A stretch of DNA of 64,000 bases from Pseudoalteromonas tunicata (GTDB lineage Bacteria > Pseudomonadota > Gammaproteobacteria > Enterobacterales > Alteromonadaceae): the NCBI RefSeq assembly GCF_002310815.1, contig NZ_CP011032.1, positions 1,218,001 to 1,282,000 of the forward strand, written 5' to 3'. Every line of letters starts with the position of its first letter. The stretch's first letter is position 1. Below the pieces are notes generated by a model. That model was not told the DNA's origin. It made no database searches and worked only from the letters and a program-made list of their open reading frames with translations. This document shows, piece by piece, positions 36,114-44,922 of the stretch. The translations under genes were made by a program, and so were the position numbers.

Positions 36114-37109
36114 GTGTTAGATGTTTTAAATAGCAGTATTCTTGCTTTGCCCAGTTATTTTACTGATGCAAATAAGCGTATTTTTGCTCTGTATTTAGCA
36201 TCAGCATTGATCATGGCCATACCGGTATTTTGGGCGGCAACCTCACATACTGCTGAGCGAACAATCTCGCGTTTTCTTGCCTTTGTTTTTCCAAAACGGA
36301 TCTGGCTTCACCAAAGTGCTAAACAAGACTATGTGCTGTGGGTATTGAATAAAATATTAAAAGCCTTGTTGTTTGGCCCAATTGTTTTAACTATGGTGCC
36401 CGTTGCGCTCTTTTTTGCCGATGGGTTAGTGTGGTTATTTGGTTCGTTTACACCACTTACTTGGTCTAAAGCTTCGGTAATTGCAGTGTTTACTTTTGCG
36501 CTATTTATTGTAGATGATCTGACTCGGTTTTTACTGCATTTAGCGCTGCATAAAATTGACTTTTTATGGCATTTTCATGCCGTGCATCACTCAGCTAAAG
36601 TATTAACTCCGTTCACTATTTATCGTTCACATCCTGTTGAAAGTTATTTATATGCGTGTCGTATGGCGATTGTGCAAGGCAGTGTTGTAGGCTGCGGTTA
36701 CTATTTTTTTGGTGACTCATTAAGCATGTTTGATGTTTTAGGGGCGAACGTGTTTGTTTTTATTTTTAACCTATGCGGTTCAAACTTACGTCATTCGCAT
36801 ATTTGGTTTAGTTTTGGCGATAAAGTAGAAGGGGTATTTATTAGCCCGGCACAGCATCAAATTCATCACAGTAATAACCCCATTCATTTTGATACTAATT
36901 TAGGCTCAGCATTAGCCATTTGGGATAGACTTAGCGGCACATTAATCAAGGCTTCTGAGGTTAATAATATTGAGATAGGGATTGGTAAATACGATGTGAA
37001 ACACAATTCGATTGCCGAAATTTACTGGCGTCCTGTGGTAAACGCTGTAATGAGCTTAAAACCCAAACGATATGGTTCGGTAAAAAATAACGCTAAGATC
37101 CAGCCATAA
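36114..37109 (+). CDS. Fatty acid hydroxylase / sterol desaturase family membrane protein
   Basis: A 331-residue integral membrane di-iron enzyme. Histidine clusters of the family are visible: HLALH, HAVHH (in WHFHAVHHS), H in RSHPVE and HQIHH (in AQHQIHHS). Members hydroxylate or desaturate lipids; the substrate is unknown. The GTG at 36114 is preceded by AAAGGAT. It follows the TonB receptor gene by 72 bp across a hairpin, so co-expression with the iron locus is plausible. Its iron requirement is a possible reason for the link. Confidence 0.88.
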   Translation: MLDVLNSSILALPSYFTDANKRIFALYLASALIMAIPVFWAATSHTAERTISRFLAFVFPKRIWLHQSAKQDYVLWVLNKILKALLFGPIVLTMVPVALFFADGLVWLFGSFTPLTWSKASVIAVFTFALFIVDDLTRFLLHLALHKIDFLWHFHAVHHSAKVLTPFTIYRSHPVESYLYACRMAIVQGSVVGCGYYFFGDSLSMFDVLGANVFVFIFNLCGSNLRHSHIWFSFGDKVEGVFISPAQHQIHHSNNPIHFDTNLGSALAIWDRLSGTLIKASEVNNIEIGIGKYDVKHNSIAEIYWRPVVNAVMSLKPKRYGSVKNNAKIQP

Positions 37110-37138
37110 AAAAACGCCTTGAAGGCGTTTTTTTATGG
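37104..37138. terminator. Bidirectional terminator, desaturase / pepD
   Basis: CCATAAAAAAACGCC-TTGAA-GGCGTTTTTTTATGG, overlapping the desaturase stop codon and preceding the convergent pepD end. Confidence 0.92.
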
Positions 37139-37147
37139 TGGGTAATA

Positions 37148-38605
37148 TTACGCTTTAACAGGAATGTTTTTGAGTACATTCACTAATAAATCATAAAAAG
37201 GCGCAACGGTATCAATTTTGACTTTTTCATCTGGTGAGTGAGGAAAACGAATGGTTGGGCCAAACGACACCATATCCCAATGTGGGTAAGCATCTTTAAA
37301 TAAGCCACATTCTAATCCTGCGTGGATCACCATAATTTTAGGTAAAGTGCCAAACATACTTTCGTAGGTTTCACGTAATAAATCCTTGATAGGTGACTCG
37401 GCTTTTGGCTGCCAACCTGGATATGCACCCGAACAAATTACTGATGCACCAGCAAGTTCAAAATTAGAGCAAATCATATTTTGCGTATTAGTACGCGCAC
37501 TGTCGATAAGCGAGCGGACTAAACACTGAATTTTAATATGATCATCAGCCATTTTAATGACGCCCAAATTAGTAGATGTTTCAACCACACCAGGGACTTC
37601 ATCGCTCATGCGGATCACACCATTTACGCATGCATTAACTGCGTTGATAAACGCAGATTGGCTAGTTGGAGACAATTGAGAAGTAGGCTGCTCGGTGGGT
37701 GTTAGGGTAACAATGAGGTTGGTTTCAATCGCGTTTAATTCAGCCTTTAAAACTTCATTGTATTGGGTAACAGCAGTTTCTAGAGCGCTTATATCTGATG
37801 GCGCGCATAAAATGATAGCGCTACTTTCACGAGGGATAGCATTACGAAGTGAACCGCCAAAGAAGGTACTGATGCTTAAATCAAGTTGGCTATATTGTTT
37901 AAAAAAGCGAGCGAGTAATTTATTGGCATTAGCGCGTCCGGTATGAATATCGACACCAGAATGACCACCTTTTAAACCTTTAATGCTTAAAATGAATGCC
38001 GCGTTTTCGCGATTCACCGAGTTAAATTCAACCGGGAGTGAGACGTTAACATCGATACCACCGGCGCAGCCCATGTACACTTCGCCTTCATCTTCTGAGT
38101 CGGTATTGAGTAAAATCTCACCATCTAACCATCCTGCTTCAAGACCAAAAGCACCGGTCATGCCTGCTTCTTCATCGGTTGTCACTAACACTTCAAGTGG
38201 ACCATGAGCAAGATCTGTGCTTGCCAATACCGCTAAACATGCACTTAAACCGATGCCGTTATCCGCTCCTAAGGTGGTGCCATTTGCAGTAACCCATTCG
38301 CCATCCACATAGGCTTCTATCGGATCGGTTACGAAGTCATGTACTTTATCGGCATTTTTTTGCGGAACCATGTCCATATGGGCTTGTAAAATAACCCCTT
38401 TGCGATTTTCCATGCCTGCAGTTGCAGGTTTTTTTATAATCAAATTGCCGACTTTATCCTCTTTAACGTCAAGGTTAAGTTCTGTTGCAAATGATTGGAT
38501 CCAAGCTGATATTTTGGCTTCATGTTTACTTGGGTGAGGAATTGAGCAGATTTTTTCGAAAATAGACCATAAAGGCTGAGGCGATAGTTGGTTTAATGTT
38601 GTCAC
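37148..38605 (-). CDS. pepD: Aminoacyl-histidine dipeptidase (peptidase D)
   Basis: A 485-residue cytosolic M20-family dipeptidase: metal motifs QAHMDMVPQ, LGADNGIG and TTDEEAGMTG, LNTDSEDEGE, and HAGLECG near the C terminus. Length and motifs match E. coli PepD (485), which cleaves Xaa-His (carnosine-like) and other dipeptides with zinc. The next gene on the strand upstream (DUF3820) is 9 bp away. Confidence 0.95.
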   Translation of the reverse strand: MTTLNQLSPQPLWSIFEKICSIPHPSKHEAKISAWIQSFATELNLDVKEDKVGNLIIKKPATAGMENRKGVILQAHMDMVPQKNADKVHDFVTDPIEAYVDGEWVTANGTTLGADNGIGLSACLAVLASTDLAHGPLEVLVTTDEEAGMTGAFGLEAGWLDGEILLNTDSEDEGEVYMGCAGGIDVNVSLPVEFNSVNRENAAFILSIKGLKGGHSGVDIHTGRANANKLLARFFKQYSQLDLSISTFFGGSLRNAIPRESSAIILCAPSDISALETAVTQYNEVLKAELNAIETNLIVTLTPTEQPTSQLSPTSQSAFINAVNACVNGVIRMSDEVPGVVETSTNLGVIKMADDHIKIQCLVRSLIDSARTNTQNMICSNFELAGASVICSGAYPGWQPKAESPIKDLLRETYESMFGTLPKIMVIHAGLECGLFKDAYPHWDMVSFGPTIRFPHSPDEKVKIDTVAPFYDLLVNVLKNIPVKA

Positions 38606-38614
38606 GAGATTACC

Positions 38615-38851
38615 TTAAATACGTCGAGAAGATGTGGGGTTAACGTGCAGCAATGGCATGAGCATACTTTCAAGACCATTGAGTTTAACTTCATAGATGA
38701 GCGCAAGCTGTTGACCAAGTTTTGATTCCGGAAAACCTTGTTGTTTAAACCAAACCAGATAGGGCTCGGGTAACAGTAAAAGTGGTCTGCCTGCGTATTT
38801 ACCAAAGGGCATAATGGTATTAATTGCGGCACTCAGCGCAGCGGGATCCAT
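38615..38851 (-). CDS. DUF3820-family small protein
   Basis: A 78-residue protein with MPFGKYAGRPLLLLPEPYLV and WFKQQGFPESKLG, the DUF3820 core (also annotated as putative quorum-sensing-regulated virulence factor). The function is not established. AGGTTAAG precedes the ATG. It lies 9 bp upstream of pepD, likely the same transcript. Confidence 0.82.
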   Translation of the reverse strand: MDPAALSAAINTIMPFGKYAGRPLLLLPEPYLVWFKQQGFPESKLGQQLALIYEVKLNGLESMLMPLLHVNPTSSRRI

Positions 38852-38871
38852 GAACTTAACCTAGAAAAAAT

Positions 38872-38895
38872 AAAAGCCCATTATAGTGGGCTTTT
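38872..38895 (-). terminator. Terminator of the gene at 38959-39243
   Basis: AAAAGCCCA-TTATAG-TGGGCTTTT; on the minus strand followed by a T-rich run. Confidence 0.82.
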
Positions 38896-38958
38896 GAATT
38901 AGAAAATAGACCAACGGGGCATTGTTAATCTATCCATGAGGCAGTAGGGCCTCAAAAT

Positions 38959-39243
38959 TTAGTGCCAAATAGGTTTTTCACCACGGTAAAAGCCATGTTG
39001 ATTTAGCTTTATCTTGAATGCTGGAGCTTCTTGCTCACTCGGTACAGGCTCTGCACGAAGTGGGTGATGCATGGGTACGCTGTACATATCTAACATCTTT
39101 TGAAATAAAGCTTCACGCATTTGGTCTGGGCTAATACCTTTATTTTGAATGCTATCAAGCTCACTTTGTAACCTCACAAGTAAATCGGCATTTGCATCTG
39201 CGGCAATCGCTGGGTGTTGCAATCTGCTATCAAATTTTGCCAT
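38959..39243 (-). CDS. Small uncharacterised protein
   Basis: A 94-residue soluble, charged protein starting MAKFDSRLQHPAIAADANAD. I do not recognise a family. The middle is helical (LLVRLQSELDSIQNKGISP; MREALFQKMLDMYSVPM) and the end has HGFYRGEKPIWH. The ATG at 39243 is chosen because AGGAG lies 7 nt upstream; an ATG 48 nt earlier has no such site. It has its own terminator and looks monocistronic. Confidence 0.68.
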   Translation of the reverse strand: MAKFDSRLQHPAIAADANADLLVRLQSELDSIQNKGISPDQMREALFQKMLDMYSVPMHHPLRAEPVPSEQEAPAFKIKLNQHGFYRGEKPIWH

Positions 39244-39470
39244 GTCGGACTCCTTGCCATGGTGTAACAAATAATAATTGAGTGATGTCATTCAAATTAT
39301 AGCTTAGTAAAATTTTGTGTTAAAAATAGATACTTAGGCATATTTTGTAGAGCAAGTGTACGATGATTGGGCGATGAAATGCCAATTCGGATGTAAATGT
39401 TTGTAAATAGAGGTGCGTGTTTGTTTCTGTTCTGTTAACGCCTTAAAAGCTAACTTACTGAGAGCCAAAT

Positions 39471-39540
39471 AAAAATAATTATCAGTACCGTAAACGGGTC
39501 TGATAATTATTTTTACAATTAGGGTTATTGAAGCCCTAAT
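39471..39540. repeat. Two tandem hairpins downstream of the CPA2 antiporter gene
   Basis: AAAAATAATTATCAG (39471-39485) and its exact complement CTGATAATTATTTTT (39500-39514) with a 14-nt loop, next to ATTAGGG-N9-CCCTAAT (39518-39540). On the minus strand the first resembles an AT-rich terminator for the antiporter gene. The surrounding 39292-39574 region holds no convincing gene. Confidence 0.7.
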
Positions 39541-39574
39541 AAATACGTTTGATAAAGCGATAAAGTAAACTAGG

Positions 39575-41164
39575 TTAAGGTGTTGCTTTATCGGGTTCAA
39601 ATAAATGCTCTTTAACGTGCTCAGCAAAACCAGTTCCCGCTTCGAGATAGAAGTTATAGGTTGAATCAACCCCGAGTAGCTCAAGTTCTTTTTGTTGATC
39701 TGGATAATTTGCTATTGCGGTTACTTGGCCGCCATAACCAGAAAGCTTAATTTGCTCAAGTGCGAGTAAATTTTGTACATGTTTTGGCATCGCAAGCATA
39801 ACCATTTCAACTTCTGAGTGATTAATTCGTTGCCAAAAATCGGGATCTGTTGCATCTGCCAAAATGGCAAATCGGCCACGTTTTAAATGGCGTTCAATAC
39901 ACTCAGGGTTTATATCAACACCCCCTACCATATCGGGATAGGTATGTGCGATGGCTTCATAAGCACCTGTACCAATACGGCCCATGCCGAAAATCAAAAT
40001 TTTAGTCCGATTAAGATTGACCGGCATTTCTTCAGCTAATCGCACCTTAGATTCAAATTTAAACAGCCAATTTTCAAGTTTGACATAAATATCATTAGCG
40101 CGATTATTAAGTGGTGAGGCAATAATAAAAGTGATTGCGACTGAAATAGCAACAACTGCGAGCCATTCTGGGGTGAGCCAGCCACTACTTGCGGCAAGAG
40201 CACAAACAATTAAACCAAACTCACTGAAATTAGCTAAGGTAAATGCACCTAACAGCGAGGTACGAGCACGTAAATGAAACATGTTTGTAAAGACATAATA
40301 CAGCGCGACTTTGATTGGCAAGATTGAAATAATAAGTAATGCAACCACTAACGCTTGCACTGTTAGCTGAGCATTAAGGCCGATGCTTAAGAAAAATCCA
40401 ACTAAGAGTAAATCTTTAAAGCTGAGTAATGATTTTGCCAGCTCGCCGGCTTTACGATGAGAGGCTAGCAACATACCAATTATCAAGGCGCCTAAATCAC
40501 CTTTGAGTCCGGCAAATTCAAATGCGTTATAGCCCACAACAAGCGCAAAGAAAAAACCAAATAAAGGTAAGACTTCACCATGTTTTGAGCGACCTAAAAT
40601 CCAAAAAAAGACCGGGCGAATAAAAAACAAGCTAATCACTAACGCGATGGCCCAATAATTAGGGACTTTGCCAGTACTAACAGCTAAAAATAATACCGCA
40701 AAGACGTCTTGCATAACCAAAATACCAATGGCAATTTTACCATGCAGACTTGCCATTTCGCCGCGCTCTTCTAAGACCTTGACAGCAAAAACTGTGCTTG
40801 AAAAGCTCAGCGCAAAACCAAGTAATAACGCAGATTCTGCTGATAAGTCAGTAAATAGAGGTAAGCCAAAAAAACCAAGTAAGAGTAAAAAACCACAAAA
40901 TAAAGCACTGCTAAGAATAATGTGTAAGCTCGCAGGTGCCCAGACTTGTAGTTTTGTCAGGTGATCAACTTTTAATTTTAAGCCAATACTAAACAATAAT
41001 AAGGTCACCCCAAGCGCAGCGATTGTCTCGAGTAAAGGAGTGCTATGATACCCGGCCAAATTTAATAAAAATCCAGCCGCGAGAAATCCAATCAAAGGAG
41101 GTAGTTTTAGTTGTAAGACGATAAAGCCGCAGACGAAGGCGGTGGCAAAAAATATAAGTTCCAT
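39575..41164 (-). CDS. CPA2-family cation/proton antiporter with TrkA-N domain
   Basis: A 529-residue membrane protein: about 12 hydrophobic helices to residue about 365 (LIGFLAAGFLLNL; ALLLGFALSFSSTVFAVKVL; GDLGALIIGMLLASHRKAGE), followed by a cytoplasmic Rossmann domain (TKILIFGMGRIGTGAYEAIA) of TrkA-N type. Domain order is that of KefB/KefC/YbaL proteins that exchange K+ or Na+ for H+ with NAD(H)- or glutathione-linked gating. No ancillary KefF/G gene adjoins, so it is not assigned to Kef proper. Confidence 0.88.
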   Translation of the reverse strand: MELIFFATAFVCGFIVLQLKLPPLIGFLAAGFLLNLAGYHSTPLLETIAALGVTLLLFSIGLKLKVDHLTKLQVWAPASLHIILSSALFCGFLLLLGFFGLPLFTDLSAESALLLGFALSFSSTVFAVKVLEERGEMASLHGKIAIGILVMQDVFAVLFLAVSTGKVPNYWAIALVISLFFIRPVFFWILGRSKHGEVLPLFGFFFALVVGYNAFEFAGLKGDLGALIIGMLLASHRKAGELAKSLLSFKDLLLVGFFLSIGLNAQLTVQALVVALLIISILPIKVALYYVFTNMFHLRARTSLLGAFTLANFSEFGLIVCALAASSGWLTPEWLAVVAISVAITFIIASPLNNRANDIYVKLENWLFKFESKVRLAEEMPVNLNRTKILIFGMGRIGTGAYEAIAHTYPDMVGGVDINPECIERHLKRGRFAILADATDPDFWQRINHSEVEMVMLAMPKHVQNLLALEQIKLSGYGGQVTAIANYPDQQKELELLGVDSTYNFYLEAGTGFAEHVKEHLFEPDKATP

Positions 41165-41187
41165 ATCCCTGATTCATCATAATTTTT

Positions 41188-41206
41188 TTGTTAGTTTACC
41201 TAACAA
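41188..41206. promoter_or_regulatory. Inverted repeat in the antiporter promoter region
   Basis: TTGTTAG-TTTAC-CTAACAA, 24 bp before the antiporter ATG; TTGTTAG recurs at 41217-41223. A candidate operator in the 306-bp divergent region 41165-41470, in which I otherwise see only AT-rich sequence and the GGAG of the next gene. Confidence 0.4.
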
Positions 41207-41470
41207 TATATCACTTTGTTAGTAAAGCAGACCAAAAAAGTAAATAGTTAAAATAAAGCTAGGCATGACATAAAACGTGACAGCGAAATTGTTGTTAAAA
41301 TAATCGATTTTGTTAATAGATCCATTACTTTGTCGATAAGTTGATGCAAAACTATCGGTATTAGCTGTGATTAGTGAATAAATTATTTCTATTTACACAT
41401 TTTTCGCTGACAAGCAGAAAAAAATGTGGTTAATATGCAAAACAAAGGATAAACATAACAGGAGTACACT

Positions 41471-42214
41471 ATGTTTAAAAAGATCCTCGCATCTATTGGT
41501 GTAGGTGCTGCCAAAGTCGATACTGTGCTTCAAACAGAGCATTTACATCCAGGGCAACGATTTAGCGCTGAAATTATTATTACTGGTGGCGATGTCGAAC
41601 AAGAAATTTCAGGTTTAGAATTATCGTTAATGACCAAGGTTAAAGTCGAAGGTGAAAACGGTGATTATTTTGTAAATCACGTGATTGATAAGTGGAAAAT
41701 TATTGATAAGTGCACAGTTGCGCCAGGTGAAGAAAAGCGTATTCCATTCGAAGCTCGCCTTCATTCTGAAACTCCGATCACTGAAATTCATACTGGTTTA
41801 AATCAATCGAGCGTTTGGCTTGCGACGGGTTTAAATATTGACATGGCACTTGATCCTACGGATAAAGATCCGATTTATGTCTATCCAAATGAGGCTGTGC
41901 GTACGTTTATGCAAGCGATGGAGCGAATCGGTTTTAATTTAGTAAAGTCTGATGTTGAACGAGGTTATTTAACAGCGCCTAGCTTTCATTCAACATCTGG
42001 ATGTTATCAAGAACTTGAATTTCGTCCTATTTCACAAAGTGTGTTTGGTATTCGTGAGGTAGAGCTATCGTTTGTCCCTGAACTTCATAAGACTCATGTG
42101 CTGATTGAACTTGACCGCGCTTTTAGACAAGACGGTTATGTTGATTTAACCATTGAACATGACCAAGTTAATTTATCTAAAATTTGTGATCAGTTAGAGC
42201 GCTTACTTAACTAA
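41471..42214 (+). CDS. Spo0M-family arrestin-like protein
   Basis: A 247-residue Spo0M/sporulation-control protein: start MFKKILASIGVGAAKVDTVL, HPGQRFSAEIIITGGDVEQE and IPFEARLHSETPIT, beta-sandwich arrestin-like fold. In Bacillus it affects sporulation; in non-sporulating bacteria its role is not known (envelope or cytoskeletal associations have been suggested). AGGAG lies 7 nt before the ATG. The next gene is a rhomboid protease 46 bp away. Confidence 0.88.
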   Translation: MFKKILASIGVGAAKVDTVLQTEHLHPGQRFSAEIIITGGDVEQEISGLELSLMTKVKVEGENGDYFVNHVIDKWKIIDKCTVAPGEEKRIPFEARLHSETPITEIHTGLNQSSVWLATGLNIDMALDPTDKDPIYVYPNEAVRTFMQAMERIGFNLVKSDVERGYLTAPSFHSTSGCYQELEFRPISQSVFGIREVELSFVPELHKTHVLIELDRAFRQDGYVDLTIEHDQVNLSKICDQLERLLN

Positions 42215-42260
42215 TTTATTTGGGCAGTATCACTGCCCATTTTTTCAGGTGGTGGCTTAT

Positions 42261-42866
42261 ATGGCCAAATCAACCTTAAAATTAATCCCTTTTTTACTCA
42301 CGAGTCTTACCTTGTTGGTGAGTATCCATTTAATAAACGTCCTGTTATTAATGAAGCTCAATCAATTTGGTATTTTCCCAAGGCATAGCGCAGGGCTTTA
42401 TGGCATTGTATTGCATCCCTTTTTGCATGCTAATTGGCAGCATTTGGCTCAAAATTTAGTGTCGTTTTCGATATTGGTTACCTTGGCATGGCCATTAAAG
42501 CCCAATAGAATCATCATGGTATTGTTAGGTTCAACCTTGTTTGCGGGCTGTGCTGTATGGCTGGTCGGTCGCGAATCTATCCACATAGGTTTAAGTGGGG
42601 CTGTGTATGCGCTTTGGGCTTATATATTAGTCTTTGGGATATTCCAACGAAGTATTAAGTCATTAGCAATTGCTCTTTTGGTGATGTTTTTATATGCCTC
42701 GTTAATTTGGGGATTATTACCGGTTGTGCCAGGTATGAGTTTTGAAACCCACTTATTTGGCGCCTTAGCGGGTGGTTTAATTGGTTACTGGTATGCAAAA
42801 AATGACAAGAAAACTCAGTTACAACAGAGCTTACGTTATCGTACTGAACAAGAGTTAAAAAGGTAA
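42261..42866 (+). CDS. Rhomboid-family intramembrane serine protease
   Basis: A 201-residue membrane protein of about six helices. The catalytic dyad is visible: S112 in IGLSGAVYALW (GxSG) and H164 in FETHLFGALAGGLIG; loop-1 helix motif HANWQHLAQN also matches. Rhomboids cleave substrates inside the membrane. The substrate is unknown. The ATG at 42261 with AGGTGG upstream is chosen; a GTG 12 nt earlier is possible. The acetyltransferase gene starts 2 nt after its stop. Confidence 0.9.
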   Translation: MAKSTLKLIPFLLTSLTLLVSIHLINVLLLMKLNQFGIFPRHSAGLYGIVLHPFLHANWQHLAQNLVSFSILVTLAWPLKPNRIIMVLLGSTLFAGCAVWLVGRESIHIGLSGAVYALWAYILVFGIFQRSIKSLAIALLVMFLYASLIWGLLPVVPGMSFETHLFGALAGGLIGYWYAKNDKKTQLQQSLRYRTEQELKR

Positions 42867-42868
42867 CA

Positions 42869-43327
42869 ATGATGTTAGAGATTAAAATTAAGCCGTTTAG
42901 TGAACTCTCTACAATGGAGTTTTATCAGATCAGTAAATTGCGTATCGATGTTTTTGTTGTTGAGCAGCAATGCCCTTATCACGAACTCGATGATCACGAT
43001 ATTGATGATACAACACAGCATGTGATGATTTATAAAGCGCAGCAACTGATTGCTTATGCGAGGTGTTTAAAGCCTACAGCAACGTTTAGCGGTGCCGCGA
43101 TTGGTCGAGTGGTGGTATCTGATACTGCAAGAGGCCAAGGCATTGCAAATATATTGATGAATAAAGCGATTGAGCAAGTGCATTTACGTTGGCCGCAAAG
43201 CGAGCTTTATATTTCAGCACAAAGCTATTTATTGACGTTTTATACTCATTTAGGCTTTGAGCTGTGCTCTGAGCCTTATTTAGAAGATGGTATTGCGCAT
43301 CAGGATATGAAATTAAAAAAGCGCTAA
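42869..43327 (+). CDS. elaA: ElaA-like GNAT acetyltransferase
   Basis: A 152-residue GCN5-related N-acetyltransferase matching ElaA: start IKIKPFSELSTMEFYQISKL, FVVEQQCPYHELDDHD and GRVVVSDTARGQGIANILM (acetyl-CoA loop RGQGIA). Substrate unknown. The ATG at 42869 is 4 nt from AGGT, a second ATG at 42872 is spaced better. Probably translated from the same mRNA as the rhomboid. Confidence 0.88.
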   Translation: MMLEIKIKPFSELSTMEFYQISKLRIDVFVVEQQCPYHELDDHDIDDTTQHVMIYKAQQLIAYARCLKPTATFSGAAIGRVVVSDTARGQGIANILMNKAIEQVHLRWPQSELYISAQSYLLTFYTHLGFELCSEPYLEDGIAHQDMKLKKR

Positions 43328-43348
43328 TTACAAAATTAGCGCTTTTTT
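43315..43348. terminator. Bidirectional terminator, elaA / NSS transporter
   Basis: AAAAAAGCGCTAATT-ACAA-AATTAGCGCTTTTTT; includes the elaA stop codon and serves the convergent transporter gene. Confidence 0.92.
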
Positions 43349-43366
43349 ATGGGTTATAAATTTTAC

Positions 43367-44716
43367 TTACAACACTGAGTTAAGAAATACTAAACCAATA
43401 CAGATAGGGCATACGTACTTGATGTACCACGGCCAAACTTTCCAAAATAGCGTATGTTCCGCTTCAGGTAAGCCTTGTTTTATCTCTTGAAGTAAATCAC
43501 CTCGATGCCATAACCAACCTGCAAAGATGCAGCACATTAAGCCTAATAACGGCTGTCCAAATTGGGTGGTTACTTTAATAACTAAACCAAATAAAGCCGC
43601 AAAATTAAATACAATTGTAAAACTGATTAAAGCAATAATTCCACCAATTACCCAAGTTGCTTGGACACGGTTCATGCCAAATTTCTCTACGGCATATGAA
43701 ACGGGAGCTTCAAGCATTGAAATAGAAGAGGTGAGTGCTGCAATTGACATTAAGGCGAAAAAGGCAAAGCTGACGACTAAACCCACGGTGCCCATGCTAT
43801 CGAATAAAGCCGGCAGCACTTGGAAAACTAACGTATCTTCAGAGAGTAGCGCACCTGACTCTGAAAAAATTTGTACCCCTTGTGCTTGAGCAACATACAT
43901 TGCAGGAATAATCAGCAATCCGGCAACAAAGGCAATAAAGACATCAATTAATGTAACATATGCACCAAGGCTCACTAGATTTTCTTTTTTGCTAATGTAA
44001 GAGCCGTAGATCACCATAACACTGGTTCCTAACGAGAGAGAGAAGAATGCTTGTCCAAGGGCGCTTACCAGTAATTTGGGTTCAAAAATACGGCTAAAAT
44101 CAGGCACTAAATAAGCTTGAAGCCCTTTCATGGCACCTTCTTGAGTTAATACATAGGCTATTAAGGAAAATAAAATAATGAGTAATGCAGGCATTAATCG
44201 TTTTGACCATTTCTCGATGCCATTTTCAACTCCACGGCTAATAATTGCGACCGTTAATACAATGAAAAATGCGGTGAAAAGCAAATCACGAATTAAAGAT
44301 TGCTCAGTTAACCAGCTTGCGACTGCGGGTTGGCCAGCAGCTGTAGCTAAAGGCTCAATCGTTGCGGCCATCATCCAGCCAGCAACAATGGCATAAAAAC
44401 TTAAAATGAGCGACGCACAAACAATACCACCAAAACCAACGATAAATGCTGATTTATGGCCTAAACCTGGTTTGGATATTTTACGAAGTGCAGCCACTGC
44501 ATTGGATTGACCGTGACGACCAATCGTTAATTCTGCCATTAAGGCAGGGTAGGCCAAACAAAATGCTAATACCAAATAGGCAAATACAAATGCAGCTCCA
44601 CCATTAGATGCTGTTTGGGTTGGAAAGCCCCAAATATTGCCAAGTCCGACAGCTGAACCTGCGGCGGCCATAATAAAACCAAAACGGGAGCTAAACTCCC
44701 CTCTAACACTGCTCAT
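43367..44716 (-). CDS. Neurotransmitter:sodium symporter (NSS/SNF) family transporter
   Basis: A 449-residue protein with about 11 helices: start of the family core FIMAAAGSAVGLGNIWGFPT and SYISKKENLVSLGAYVTLID. It should couple Na+ import to uptake of an amino acid or related solute; the substrate is not predictable by eye. The unwound helix 1 GSAVGLGNIW site is present. It stands alone on the minus strand, with 206 bp of non-coding DNA before the neighbouring kinase gene. Confidence 0.92.
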   Translation of the reverse strand: MSSVRGEFSSRFGFIMAAAGSAVGLGNIWGFPTQTASNGGAAFVFAYLVLAFCLAYPALMAELTIGRHGQSNAVAALRKISKPGLGHKSAFIVGFGGIVCASLILSFYAIVAGWMMAATIEPLATAAGQPAVASWLTEQSLIRDLLFTAFFIVLTVAIISRGVENGIEKWSKRLMPALLIILFSLIAYVLTQEGAMKGLQAYLVPDFSRIFEPKLLVSALGQAFFSLSLGTSVMVIYGSYISKKENLVSLGAYVTLIDVFIAFVAGLLIIPAMYVAQAQGVQIFSESGALLSEDTLVFQVLPALFDSMGTVGLVVSFAFFALMSIAALTSSISMLEAPVSYAVEKFGMNRVQATWVIGGIIALISFTIVFNFAALFGLVIKVTTQFGQPLLGLMCCIFAGWLWHRGDLLQEIKQGLPEAEHTLFWKVWPWYIKYVCPICIGLVFLNSVL

Positions 44717-44922
44717 TTTATAGTAATTCTCATTTTTTAGACGGCGGACACAATCTACTTGAATTAAGATTAAATAAAAAGTGCTAATTGCTTGATGTAA
44801 CTCAATTCTTAAGGTGAATAAATCGAGTAAGCCAGTTCTAAACTGTATCGATTAAAAAACAACTATCTAACGTATTGATAACAATGACAGTTAAATCAAT
44901 ATTTAGATTTTAAACGTACAGT

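Noticed and set aside
39334..39684. Minus-strand ORF of 116 codons overlapping the antiporter gene end
   Set aside because: It overlaps the antiporter coding end by 110 bp in another frame, lacks a ribosome-binding site and family features, and spans two hairpins.
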